Source: Nonomuraea guangzhouensis (GTDB lineage: Bacteria; Actinomycetota; Actinomycetes; Streptosporangiales; Streptosporangiaceae). Taken from it: a DNA stretch of 64,000 nucleotides. Shown here piece after piece: positions 1 to 6,674 of this stretch (positions are counted from its first letter, which is position 1; each line of letters starts with the position of its first letter). The notes beneath the pieces were generated by a model. That model saw only the letters and a list, made by a program, of their open reading frames with translations. It searched no databases and was not told the DNA's origin. The stretch is taken from the NCBI RefSeq assembly GCF_019396345.1, contig NZ_JAHKRM010000001.1, positions 1 to 64,000 of the forward strand, read 5' to 3'. The translations under genes were made by a program, and so were the position numbers.

Positions 1-126
1 GGCCGCGACGGCGGCGGCGAGCAGGGCGGCGCCGCCGGCCCAGGCGACCGCGCGCAGCGGCCGGCGGCGGCGCGGCCGGATGGCCAGGATCCCGGGATCG
101 GCCTTCGCCTCCTTCACCTGGGTCAT
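1..126 (-). CDS. Membrane-anchored protein, N-terminal fragment (possible efflux adaptor)
   Basis: Only the first 42 codons lie in the window; the gene runs off the left edge. The ATG at 126-124 overlaps the stop of the upstream lipoprotein gene (ATGA), so the two are translationally coupled. The visible part has a charged cytoplasmic tail (IRPRRRRPLR) followed by an Ala/Gly-rich hydrophobic segment that looks like a signal anchor. In actinomycetes, lipoproteins of this kind beside a two-component system are often followed by a HlyD-type adaptor and a MacB-type ABC transporter. That identity is inference from context only; the fragment has no diagnostic motif. Confidence 0.5.
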   Translation of the reverse strand, partial: MTQVKEAKADPGILAIRPRRRRPLRAVAWAGGAALLAAAVAA

Positions 127-650
127 TTCGCCTGGCCCAGCTTCGGGAACGTGCCCCGGCACGCCTCGTACGCCTTCTTGAACGCCGGGTCGTCCGGCTT
201 GAAGTTGCGGGCCGTGCCCTTGGCCATGGCGCCACTGGCGTCGGGGTCGGGCATGTCGACGCCGTTCTTGCGCATGCAGGCGGCGAACTGGCGCATCTTC
301 TCCTGGTCCTCCGGGCTGAGCTCTTTGGCGTCCCTGACGGGGGCGACGGACCGGCAGGCCTGCATCGCCTTCTTGACCTTCTCCGAGTCCATCTCCGACT
401 TGGGCAGCGCCTGGAACATGCCTTCGCCGTTCGGATCGGGGTCGGAAACGTCGAGGCCGTTCTCGCGCAGGCACGCGGCGAACTTCCTGCTCTGCTCGCC
501 CTTGTCCACGCTGGCCGAGGGTGACGGACTGGCCGTAGGGGCCGCCGAGGCGGTTGTGACGGAGGCGACTCCGGCGGAGCTGGGCGCCGAACCGCATCCG
601 GCGGCGGCCAGGGCCAGCACACCGGTGGCGATGAGGATTCTTGGCTTCAT
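123..650 (-). CDS. Lipoprotein with two cysteine-containing repeats
   Basis: A 175-residue protein with a short basic N-terminus, a hydrophobic stretch and a lipobox ending at Cys19 (LAAAGC), so it is a predicted exported lipoprotein. After a Ser/Ala/Pro-rich linker come two copies of one module. Each begins FAACxRxNGxDxxDPD (around residues 57 and 122) and ends with an AxxACR motif (around 98 and 161), giving two cysteines per copy that could form a disulfide. No enzymatic motif is visible. It follows the histidine kinase gene after 44 bp and is coupled to the next gene, so it is probably the extracytoplasmic partner of the efflux or stress module controlled by the two-component system. The specific role is unknown. 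Confidence 0.8.
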   Translation of the reverse strand: MKPRILIATGVLALAAAGCGSAPSSAGVASVTTASAAPTASPSPSASVDKGEQSRKFAACLRENGLDVSDPDPNGEGMFQALPKSEMDSEKVKKAMQACRSVAPVRDAKELSPEDQEKMRQFAACMRKNGVDMPDPDASGAMAKGTARNFKPDDPAFKKAYEACRGTFPKLGQAK

Positions 651-694
651 GCTCCGAATGTGCCGAGCGCCGCTCAGAGGAGCCTGGGAGCCGC

Positions 695-2083
695 CTAGGA
701 GCCCGGTAGGAGTACGCGGAAGGTGGCGCCCTGCCCCGGCACCGAGTCGAGCTCGACCTTGCCGTCGTGGGCCCGCACGATGGCGGCCACGATGGCCAGG
801 CCCAGGCCCGCGCCGCCGTCGGTCCTGGATCTGCCCTGCCCGACGCGGTACAGCCGGTCGAAGACGTGCGGGACGTGCTGCGGCGGCACGCCAGGGCCGG
901 TGTCGGCCACCTCGAAGACCGCCATGCCGCGCGAGGTGCCCACGCTGACGGTGACCGACGCGTCCTGCGGGGTGTGGGTGAGCGCGTTGCCGACCAGGTT
1001 GGCGGCGACCTGGCGCAGCCTGGCCTCGTCGCCCATGACCGAGACGGGCGTCAACGCCCCGCCGAGGCCGCTCAGCCTGACCTGCCTGCCGGGCACCCGG
1101 ACGCGGGCGTCGCGGATGGTGTCGGCCGCCACTTCCAGCAGGTCGACGGGGTGGTGGTCCATGGGGCGTTCCTGGTCGAGCTGGGCCAGGGTGAGCAGGT
1201 CGTTGACGAGCACGCCCATCCGGCCGGCCTCCTCCTCGATCCGGCGCATCAGCTCCGGCTCGTCGCCGCCGCCCCGGCGGTAGAGCTCGGCGAAGCCGCG
1301 GACCGAGGTGAGCGGGGTACGCAGCTCATGGGAGGCGTCGGCCAGGAAGCGGCGCATGCGGGACTCGGAGTCGGTCCTGGCGGCGATCTCGTGCTCGACG
1401 CGGTCCAGCATGACGTTCATGGCCGTGCCCAGGCGGCCCGGCTCGGTGTGCGGGTCGGGGGCGGGGACCCGGCTGGCGAAGTCGCCCATGGCGATCTGGC
1501 CGGCCGTACGCTCCATCCTGGTCAGCGGGCGCAGGCCGAGCCGTACGACGGCGTCGGCGGCCAGGCCGAGCAGGAGCAGCACGAGCGCGCTGACGGCGAA
1601 GGCGATGGCGCTCGACGAGGCGCGGGTCGCCTCCAGCTCGTCGAGGGACTGCGCCACCAGCACGGTGCCACCGCCGCCGATCGCGGTCGCCTTCAGCCGC
1701 CAGGACGGCCCCGTGGTGCCGCTCACGGTGTAGGGGTCGCCCGTGTGGACGTCGTCGAGCACCGGCCCGGGGTCCGCACCACTCGGCACCGCGCTGACCA
1801 GCCTGCCGTCGGCGGAGTAGACGTAGATTCTGGCCACGGAGGCGACCCGCTTCGTCAGCACCTTCTGCCAGTCCATGGTCTGGCTTTGGGAGATCAGGCC
1901 GGCCACTATCGGCAGCTTCTGGACGGCGCCGCTCATCGTGTTGAGCTGGCTGTCCACGCGCCGCAGCAGGCTGTCGCTGAGCAGCGCGATGCCGACCACG
2001 TTGGTCAGGACGAGCGCGACCGTGGTGAGCCCGAGTATCGCCATGACGAGCCGGGCGCGCAGCGTCCACCGGCTCGGCCTCAC
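695..2083 (-). CDS. Two-component sensor histidine kinase
   Basis: A 462-residue membrane sensor kinase. TM1 lies at about residues 13-35 and TM2 at 157-180, with an extracytoplasmic sensor domain of roughly 120 residues between them. A HAMP domain follows (about 180-235), then HisKA with the phospho-accepting His252 in SHELRTPL. The HATPase domain shows the N box (NLVGNALTH, near 362), the G1 box DTGPG and the G2 box GAGLGLAI. I chose GTG at 2083-2081 as the start because it overlaps the response-regulator stop (GTGA). A longer open frame upstream is only the out-of-frame reading of that regulator. The stimulus is unknown. Output should go to the adjacent OmpR-type regulator. Confidence 0.93.
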   Translation of the reverse strand: MRPSRWTLRARLVMAILGLTTVALVLTNVVGIALLSDSLLRRVDSQLNTMSGAVQKLPIVAGLISQSQTMDWQKVLTKRVASVARIYVYSADGRLVSAVPSGADPGPVLDDVHTGDPYTVSGTTGPSWRLKATAIGGGGTVLVAQSLDELEATRASSSAIAFAVSALVLLLLGLAADAVVRLGLRPLTRMERTAGQIAMGDFASRVPAPDPHTEPGRLGTAMNVMLDRVEHEIAARTDSESRMRRFLADASHELRTPLTSVRGFAELYRRGGGDEPELMRRIEEEAGRMGVLVNDLLTLAQLDQERPMDHHPVDLLEVAADTIRDARVRVPGRQVRLSGLGGALTPVSVMGDEARLRQVAANLVGNALTHTPQDASVTVSVGTSRGMAVFEVADTGPGVPPQHVPHVFDRLYRVGQGRSRTDGGAGLGLAIVAAIVRAHDGKVELDSVPGQGATFRVLLPGS

Positions 2084-2760
2084 CTCGGCGTCCTGAGCGT
2101 GTAGCCGACGCCGCGCACGGTGTGGATCAGCTGCGGCTCCCACTTGTCGATCTTCTTGCGCAGGTAGTAGACGTACGACTCGACGATGCTGGAGTCGCCG
2201 TCGAAGTCGTAGCGCCACACGCTGTCGAGGATCTGCGCCTTGCTCACCACCCGGCCGGCGTTCGTCAGCAGGTAGGCGAGCAGGTTGAACTCGGTGGGCG
2301 ACAGCTCGACGAGCACGCCGCCGCGGCGCACCTCGTGGGCGGCCGTGTCGAGCTCCAGGTCGGCGTAGCGCAGCACGTCCTCGCGCGCGGCCTCGGTACG
2401 GCTGCGCCGCAGGATGGCCCGGATGCGCAGCACCACCTCCTCCAGGCTGAACGGCTTGGCCACGTAGTCGTCGGCGCCCAGCGTGAGCCCCTGGACGCGG
2501 TCCTCGACCGTGTCGCGCGCGGTCAGGAACAGCACCGGGACGCGCTCGCCGAGCCGCCTGGCCACCTCGAACCCGTCGATGTCCTCCATCATCACGTCGA
2601 GCACCACGATGTCGGGCTCGAACTCCCTGGCGGCGCGTACCGCCTCGGTGCCGGACTCGGCGGTCCTGACCTCGTACGAGACCAGTCGCAACGTCTGCGA
2701 GAGCAGGGCACGGATGTTCGGCTCGTCGTCCACGACGAGCACCCTGGCCGGTCGGTCCAT
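2080..2760 (-). CDS. OmpR/PhoB-family response regulator
   Basis: A 226-residue regulator. The receiver domain carries the acidic pair Asp11/Asp12, the phosphorylation site Asp55 (VVLDVMM), Thr80 and Lys102. The C-terminal half is a winged-helix DNA-binding domain ending in the usual YxxRGVGYTL signature of OmpR-type effectors. It is the first gene of the operon and overlaps the kinase gene by 4 bp. An 11-bp-spaced direct repeat lies 25-41 nt upstream of its start codon and is the likely autoregulatory box. The organisation resembles MprAB/CseBC-type envelope-stress systems, but the target stress cannot be read from the sequence. Confidence 0.95.
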   Translation of the reverse strand: MDRPARVLVVDDEPNIRALLSQTLRLVSYEVRTAESGTEAVRAAREFEPDIVVLDVMMEDIDGFEVARRLGERVPVLFLTARDTVEDRVQGLTLGADDYVAKPFSLEEVVLRIRAILRRSRTEAAREDVLRYADLELDTAAHEVRRGGVLVELSPTEFNLLAYLLTNAGRVVSKAQILDSVWRYDFDGDSSIVESYVYYLRKKIDKWEPQLIHTVRGVGYTLRTPR

Positions 2761-2784
2761 GGTTAAAGGTTTACCCGAGCCACT

Positions 2785-2801
2785 TCAAAGCCAGCTCAAA
2801 G
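2785..2801 (-). promoter_or_regulatory. Direct-repeat box upstream of the response regulator
   Basis: On the minus strand CTTTGA occurs twice, exactly 11 bp apart (starting at 2801 and 2790). A -10-like TAAACC lies about 11 bp further on, and the ATG at 2760 follows closely. Tandem half-sites with 11-bp phasing are the usual binding geometry of OmpR/PhoB-family regulators, so autoregulation is likely. This is inferred from geometry, not from a known consensus. Confidence 0.55.
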
Positions 2802-2870
2802 TCACCGCACGAAGAAGATCGGCCCGCGCGGCCGGAACGGCAGCGCCGCGCCCTGCGGCGTCGTACGCGA

Positions 2871-4163
2871 TCACGCGCCCCACGGCAGCGGCGTCTGGTC
2901 GAGCGCCCGGATCTCCCGCTCCAGCCCGGCGGGCACGAGGCCACGGCCGTTGCCCTGGTGGCGGGCCAGGCCCGTGCGGAGCGCGCCACGGTAGTACTCG
3001 TCGAGGTCGACGCCGCCGCGGGCGGGGCGCGGCGGGCGGTCGAGGACGTCGCCGATGCCGCGGCCACGCCGCGTGGCGAGCTTCCGCATCCGCCGCAGGT
3101 CGGTGACGATCGTGTCGTAGACCGCCTCGGCCGACATGCCGGACAGCGTCGGGTCGAACAGCAGCCCTTCCGGCAGCTCGCCGACGCCCATCTCGACGAG
3201 CCAGCCGTTGATCACGTAGTCGCAGGCGACGTGCCAGATGTACGGCTCGCGCACGCCGACCCGCTCGCCGTGGCGGAGCGCGGCGTGCAGCATCTCGTGG
3301 GCCAGCACGAACCGCCATTCCTCCTCGGAGTGCCGGGCGAGCGGGTTGATGTAGATCTCGCCGGCTTCGGCGCTGACCGCGGCGATGGAGATCCCCCAGC
3401 TTCTGGCCAGCTCCACCTCCGCGACGATGTTCAGGCCGGCGGCGAGCGCGCGCAGCAGCGGGTAGGAGGAGACGAACCAGCGCAGCGCCAGGTCCCACGG
3501 CTCGTCGAGGTGCTTGCCGGCGGTGGCGCGCGGCGTGCCCGCCCGGTCGAGCGCGGCGGTGGCCGCCTCGGCGACACCGACCGCGAACATGGCCGGGAAA
3601 TCGTGGTGCTCGGCCATCTCCACCGAGCAGACGCGGAAGTCCTCCTCGCCGAGCGGTTGGTACGCCTCGGGGATGCCGAGCCTGCGCCAGCGCTCCGACA
3701 GCGTGACCTCGTCCTGCTCGGGCAGTTCGGCGGGCAGCGGCGTGGGGCGGCGGCCGATCTCGAGCGTGCGCAGGAACCGGTCGACGGCCAGGCAGCACGC
3801 GGCCCGGTAGGCGGGCTCGGGGCGGTCGCCTTCGAGGTCCTTCGGCGTACAGGTGCGCGGGTCGGCGTGGCCGAAGCCGAGGTGGAGCAGCAGATGGGCG
3901 AAGACCCACGCCCACTCGGCCGCCTCGGCGCGGCGGCGGGGGTGGTGGCGGATGTCCCCGTCCTCCGTCACCACCGCCCACGTGTCCGGCGACAGCTCGC
4001 CCTCCTCCGCGGCATAGAGCCAGCAGTGGTGGACGGAGAACAGCGGGTGCCGGTCGACGAGCTGCCAGCCCTTGCGCACCTCGGCGCGCCAAGGGTCGGG
4101 CCGTTGTACCGTCACCGTCGCCTGCACGTCTTCAGAGTGACGAACGCCGGGCGGGGCGCGCAT
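2871..4163 (-). CDS. Putative zinc metallopeptidase (DUF2201-like)
   Basis: About 430 residues, cytoplasmic, with no signal peptide. The second half contains HEMLHAALRH, an HExxH zinc motif with a further His five residues on, followed about 20 residues later by the conserved HVACDYVINGWL segment. This layout matches the predicted metallopeptidase domain called DUF2201 (family knowledge). Those proteins often continue into a VWA-like domain; here the protein ends soon after the peptidase region. The start is uncertain. ATG at 4163 is placed so as not to run through the divergent erm promoter; GTG at 4127 is the alternative and neither has a clear Shine-Dalgarno. It stands alone, head to head with erm. 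The substrate is unknown. Confidence 0.7.
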   Translation of the reverse strand: MRAPPGVRHSEDVQATVTVQRPDPWRAEVRKGWQLVDRHPLFSVHHCWLYAAEEGELSPDTWAVVTEDGDIRHHPRRRAEAAEWAWVFAHLLLHLGFGHADPRTCTPKDLEGDRPEPAYRAACCLAVDRFLRTLEIGRRPTPLPAELPEQDEVTLSERWRRLGIPEAYQPLGEEDFRVCSVEMAEHHDFPAMFAVGVAEAATAALDRAGTPRATAGKHLDEPWDLALRWFVSSYPLLRALAAGLNIVAEVELARSWGISIAAVSAEAGEIYINPLARHSEEEWRFVLAHEMLHAALRHGERVGVREPYIWHVACDYVINGWLVEMGVGELPEGLLFDPTLSGMSAEAVYDTIVTDLRRMRKLATRRGRGIGDVLDRPPRPARGGVDLDEYYRGALRTGLARHQGNGRGLVPAGLEREIRALDQTPLPWGA

Positions 4164-4208
4164 CCGGTTTTTATCCGGTTGCACCGTCGACGACGGCGTC
4201 CCTAGCAT
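4162..4208 (+). promoter_or_regulatory. Predicted erm promoter with AT-rich direct repeat
   Basis: TTGCAC (4179-4184) and TAGCAT (4203-4208) form a -35/-10 pair with an 18-bp spacer. The predicted transcription start falls at or within 2 nt of the leader-peptide ATG at 4216. The octamer ATCCGGTT occurs at 4162-4169 and again at 4173-4180, an 11-bp period that runs into the -35 box. The T-run between the copies gives an AT-rich patch just upstream of the -35, the position used by WhiB7 AT-hooks in actinobacterial resistance promoters (inference). Confidence 0.6.
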
Positions 4209-4215
4209 CGAGCGC

Positions 4216-4269
4216 ATGTGTTGCCTCTGCTTCATGCGTCTGCGCAGCGACCGGGCTCGGGCCCGTTAG
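4216..4269 (+). CDS. erm leader peptide with MRLR arrest motif
   Basis: A 17-codon reading frame encoding MCCLCFMRLRSDRARAR, stop TAG at 4267. Residues 7-10 are MRLR, the Arg-Leu-Arg ('+x+') motif known from ErmD-type leader peptides to stall ribosomes when a macrolide occupies the exit tunnel. The frame ends 86 nt before the erm start and is followed by alternative hairpins, as expected for drug-inducible attenuation. The predicted transcription start practically coincides with its ATG, so translation would be leaderless, which explains the missing Shine-Dalgarno. It is antisense to nothing coding if the metallopeptidase starts at 4163. Confidence 0.72.
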   Translation: MCCLCFMRLRSDRARAR

Positions 4270-4350
4270 CTGACGCGGTGACGACCTAGGCGTCCGCTGG
4301 CGCGCCCCGGGCCCTTCGAGAGACCCATTCATCTCGAAGACCCGAGAGGG
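4268..4350 (+). promoter_or_regulatory. Attenuator hairpins in the erm leader
   Basis: Three pairings are visible. AGC-T-GACGC (4268-4276) pairs with GCGTC-C-GCT (4290-4298). CTTCGAGA (4314-4321) pairs perfectly with TCTCGAAG (4332-4339). TCTCG (4332-4336) can instead pair with CGAGA (4343-4347), which lies inside the probable Shine-Dalgarno GAGAGGG (4344-4350). The second and third are mutually exclusive, so ribosome position on the leader could decide whether the erm ribosome binding site is free. GGGCCCG at the end of the leader ORF (4259-4265) also complements CGGGCCC (4308-4314). Which fold is the default cannot be decided by eye. Confidence 0.6.
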
Positions 4351-4355
4351 CGGCT

Positions 4356-5177
4356 GTGGCGCAGAATTTCGCGCACGGAAACCATTCACACACTCAGAAG
4401 AACGCCAGGAACAGCGGCGGTCGCACGCCCAGAAACCGGGCCAGGCGCACCCTGTCGCAGAATTTCCTGGTCGACCGGCATGCCGTCGAGCTGGTGGTCA
4501 AGGCGGCCGCCCCCGAAGGGCTCGTGCTCGAACCCGGGCCGGGCGAAGGCGTGCTGACCTGGGCGCTGGCCGAGGCCGGCGCCCGGGTGATCGGTTACGA
4601 GATCGACTCTCGGCTGGCCGGTCGGCTGGCTGCGCGGACCCGCGACGATCCCCGGATCGACGTGGTCAGAGCCGACTTCACGACCGTGCGGGCGCCGCGG
4701 GAGCCGTTCGCGGTCGTCGGCAACATCCCCTATTCGGTCACGTCGGGGATCGTCGGCTGGTGCCTCCGGGCGCGGGGGCTCACGTCGGCGACGCTGCTCA
4801 CGCAGCGGGAGTACGCCCGCAAGCGTTCGGGCGACTACGGCCGCTGGAGCCTGGTGACGGTGGAGTCGTGGCCGTGGTTCCGCTGGCGGCTGGGCGACCG
4901 GGTCGGCAGGGAGAGCTTCCGGCCGGTCCCGTCGGTCGACTCGGCGATCCTGCGGATCGAGCGGCGGCCCACGCCGCTGATCGGGGCGGGCCGTAGCTAC
5001 CAGGAGCTGGTCGAACTGGGGTTCGGCGGGGTGGGCGGCTCGCTGCGCGCCTCGCTCAGACGCCGCTACGAGGGGGTGGACGCGGCCGTCGCCGCGGCGG
5101 GCATCGCCCGCGACGCGGTGGTGGGTCACGTCCATCCCGACCAGTGGATCATGTTGTGGGAGCGGCTATGCCGCTGA
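4356..5177 (+). CDS. erm: Erm 23S rRNA (adenine-N6) methyltransferase
   Basis: A 273-residue Erm/KsgA-family methyltransferase. The SAM-binding motif I is EPGPGEG (residues 59-65), the ribose-binding acidic residue is Glu82 in YEID, and the N6-adenine catalytic motif IV is NIPY (123-126). The segment LTQREYARKRSGDYGRWSL is typical of true Erm enzymes rather than KsgA. Such enzymes methylate A2058 of 23S rRNA and give macrolide-lincosamide-streptogramin B resistance. The N-terminus has a His/Asn/Arg-rich tail of about 30 residues. The start is GTG at 4356, 5 nt after GAGAGGG. The leader peptide upstream implies macrolide induction. The 3' end overlaps the convergent membrane-protein gene by 12 bp. 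The erm class cannot be assigned without alignment. Confidence 0.95.
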   Translation: MAQNFAHGNHSHTQKNARNSGGRTPRNRARRTLSQNFLVDRHAVELVVKAAAPEGLVLEPGPGEGVLTWALAEAGARVIGYEIDSRLAGRLAARTRDDPRIDVVRADFTTVRAPREPFAVVGNIPYSVTSGIVGWCLRARGLTSATLLTQREYARKRSGDYGRWSLVTVESWPWFRWRLGDRVGRESFRPVPSVDSAILRIERRPTPLIGAGRSYQELVELGFGGVGGSLRASLRRRYEGVDAAVAAAGIARDAVVGHVHPDQWIMLWERLCR

Positions 5178-6557
5178 CGTGACGGTGGCCTTCCCCACCG
5201 GCTCGACCGGTGGGGCGAGCACCTGGGGCGCCGGGGAACGGCGGCCCCAGGGCATCGCCATGAGCAGGATCGGCAGCAGCACGATCGATGCTCTCGACCA
5301 GTCGCGGTGCAGCAGCCACCATTCGTTGTCGCCGAACTGGGTCATGTACAGGTAGCCGTATGCCGACCACAGCGAGACCCCGATGATCGCCGGCCAGGCG
5401 AACCTCGTGGGCCGGGCGATCAGGAACGGCATGAACCACAGGAGGTACTGGGCGCCCAGGCGCGGCGTGACGACCATGAAGATCAGCAGAATGGCCAGGG
5501 TCATGTCGATCGGGTCGGCCCGCCGCCAGAGCAGCACCGCGAGGACGACGCAGATGTAGATCAGGTAGGTGCCGATCTTGGCCAAGCTGGGGATCAGCGC
5601 CCAGTCGCCGCCGGTGAAGTGCGGTGTCCAGCCCCACTCTCCAATGATCGGCCGGATGTCCTGGATGGTGTCGATGACCGCGGGGATCTGCTTGAGCGAC
5701 GTGCCCGCGAAGACCGGCAGCGTGACCAGGAAGAACACCGGCAGCGCGCCGGTCATGAACAGCGCGGCGACCCTGGCCCGCAGGTTGGGCAGCAGGAGCA
5801 GCATGCCGGGGATCAGCCAGATCGGCCAGCTCTTCGCGCACAGCGCCAGACCCATCAGCAGGCCGGCCAGCGCTCCCCGCCTGAGATCCAGGCGGTCGCT
5901 CGGGCCGGGCAGCAGGGCGCGGTGGAGCATGCCGCCGGGGCCCACGATCCGGCGCAGCGACGCCCGCCAGCCGTAGATCGCGATGCCGCGGCGTACCTTG
6001 GCCACCACCCGGGTCGTGACGCCGGTCCGTTCGGGCGCGCCGGGACCGCGCGCCACCACGAAGGCGGCCACGCCGAAGACCAGCGCCACCGGCTCGACCT
6101 GGCCATGGATGCAGGCGACGAGCAGGGCGAGCGGATTGAGCGCGTACTGCAGGGCGCGCAGCGACGCCTTGGGGCCGCCGGCCAGCTTGGCGACCAGCGG
6201 GATCAGCACGATGTCGGCGACCACGGTGACCAGGCGCCCGGCGTAGACCCACGGGATGCCCAGCCACAGCAGGATGCCGTAGACGTAGGGGATGGTCGGC
6301 AGGAAGTGCCAGCCGCCCTCGCTGGCCAGGACCGGGTCCTGGCCGTTCAGCACCGCCTGGCCGGCCGGCTGGAAGCTCTCCATGAAGTCGACGGGCTGCC
6401 AGGCGTCGTTGGCGGCCGTGAACATCAGGAGCAATCGCACGGCAACGCCCACGAGGACGGACACCAGCAGCGGAGGCCGCCAGTCACGCCACTGGGCGAT
6501 GAGAGCGAGCAGGACACCTGCGACGAGGATGGTCCCCGTGAGAACTGCGTATTCCAT
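5166..6557 (-). CDS. GT87-like polytopic membrane glycosyltransferase
   Basis: A 463-residue integral membrane protein with roughly 11-12 hydrophobic segments and a Pro-rich C-terminal tail. The order of features (an early extracytoplasmic loop rich in aromatic and acidic residues, FMESFQPAGQAVLNGQDP, then many short helices and Arg-rich loops) resembles GT-C polyprenol-phosphate-mannose-dependent mannosyltransferases of the GT87/DUF2029 type. Family assignment is by general resemblance; the GT-C acidic motif is not certain. ATG at 6557 is chosen because the open frame extending further upstream lies antisense to the next gene and has shadow-type composition. It may act in lipoglycan or cell-wall glycan synthesis (inference). 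Confidence 0.7.
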   Translation of the reverse strand: MEYAVLTGTILVAGVLLALIAQWRDWRPPLLVSVLVGVAVRLLLMFTAANDAWQPVDFMESFQPAGQAVLNGQDPVLASEGGWHFLPTIPYVYGILLWLGIPWVYAGRLVTVVADIVLIPLVAKLAGGPKASLRALQYALNPLALLVACIHGQVEPVALVFGVAAFVVARGPGAPERTGVTTRVVAKVRRGIAIYGWRASLRRIVGPGGMLHRALLPGPSDRLDLRRGALAGLLMGLALCAKSWPIWLIPGMLLLLPNLRARVAALFMTGALPVFFLVTLPVFAGTSLKQIPAVIDTIQDIRPIIGEWGWTPHFTGGDWALIPSLAKIGTYLIYICVVLAVLLWRRADPIDMTLAILLIFMVVTPRLGAQYLLWFMPFLIARPTRFAWPAIIGVSLWSAYGYLYMTQFGDNEWWLLHRDWSRASIVLLPILLMAMPWGRRSPAPQVLAPPVEPVGKATVTSAA

Positions 6558-6674
6558 GGCGGCTTCTAGCCTGCCGTACTCATCTGAGTACTTCCACCGA
6601 GGGTTCCGATTCTTATCCCTGACATGGCGGGTCGTAACGCGATAGAACATGACCCTCTGTGCTGAACTTTTCGC

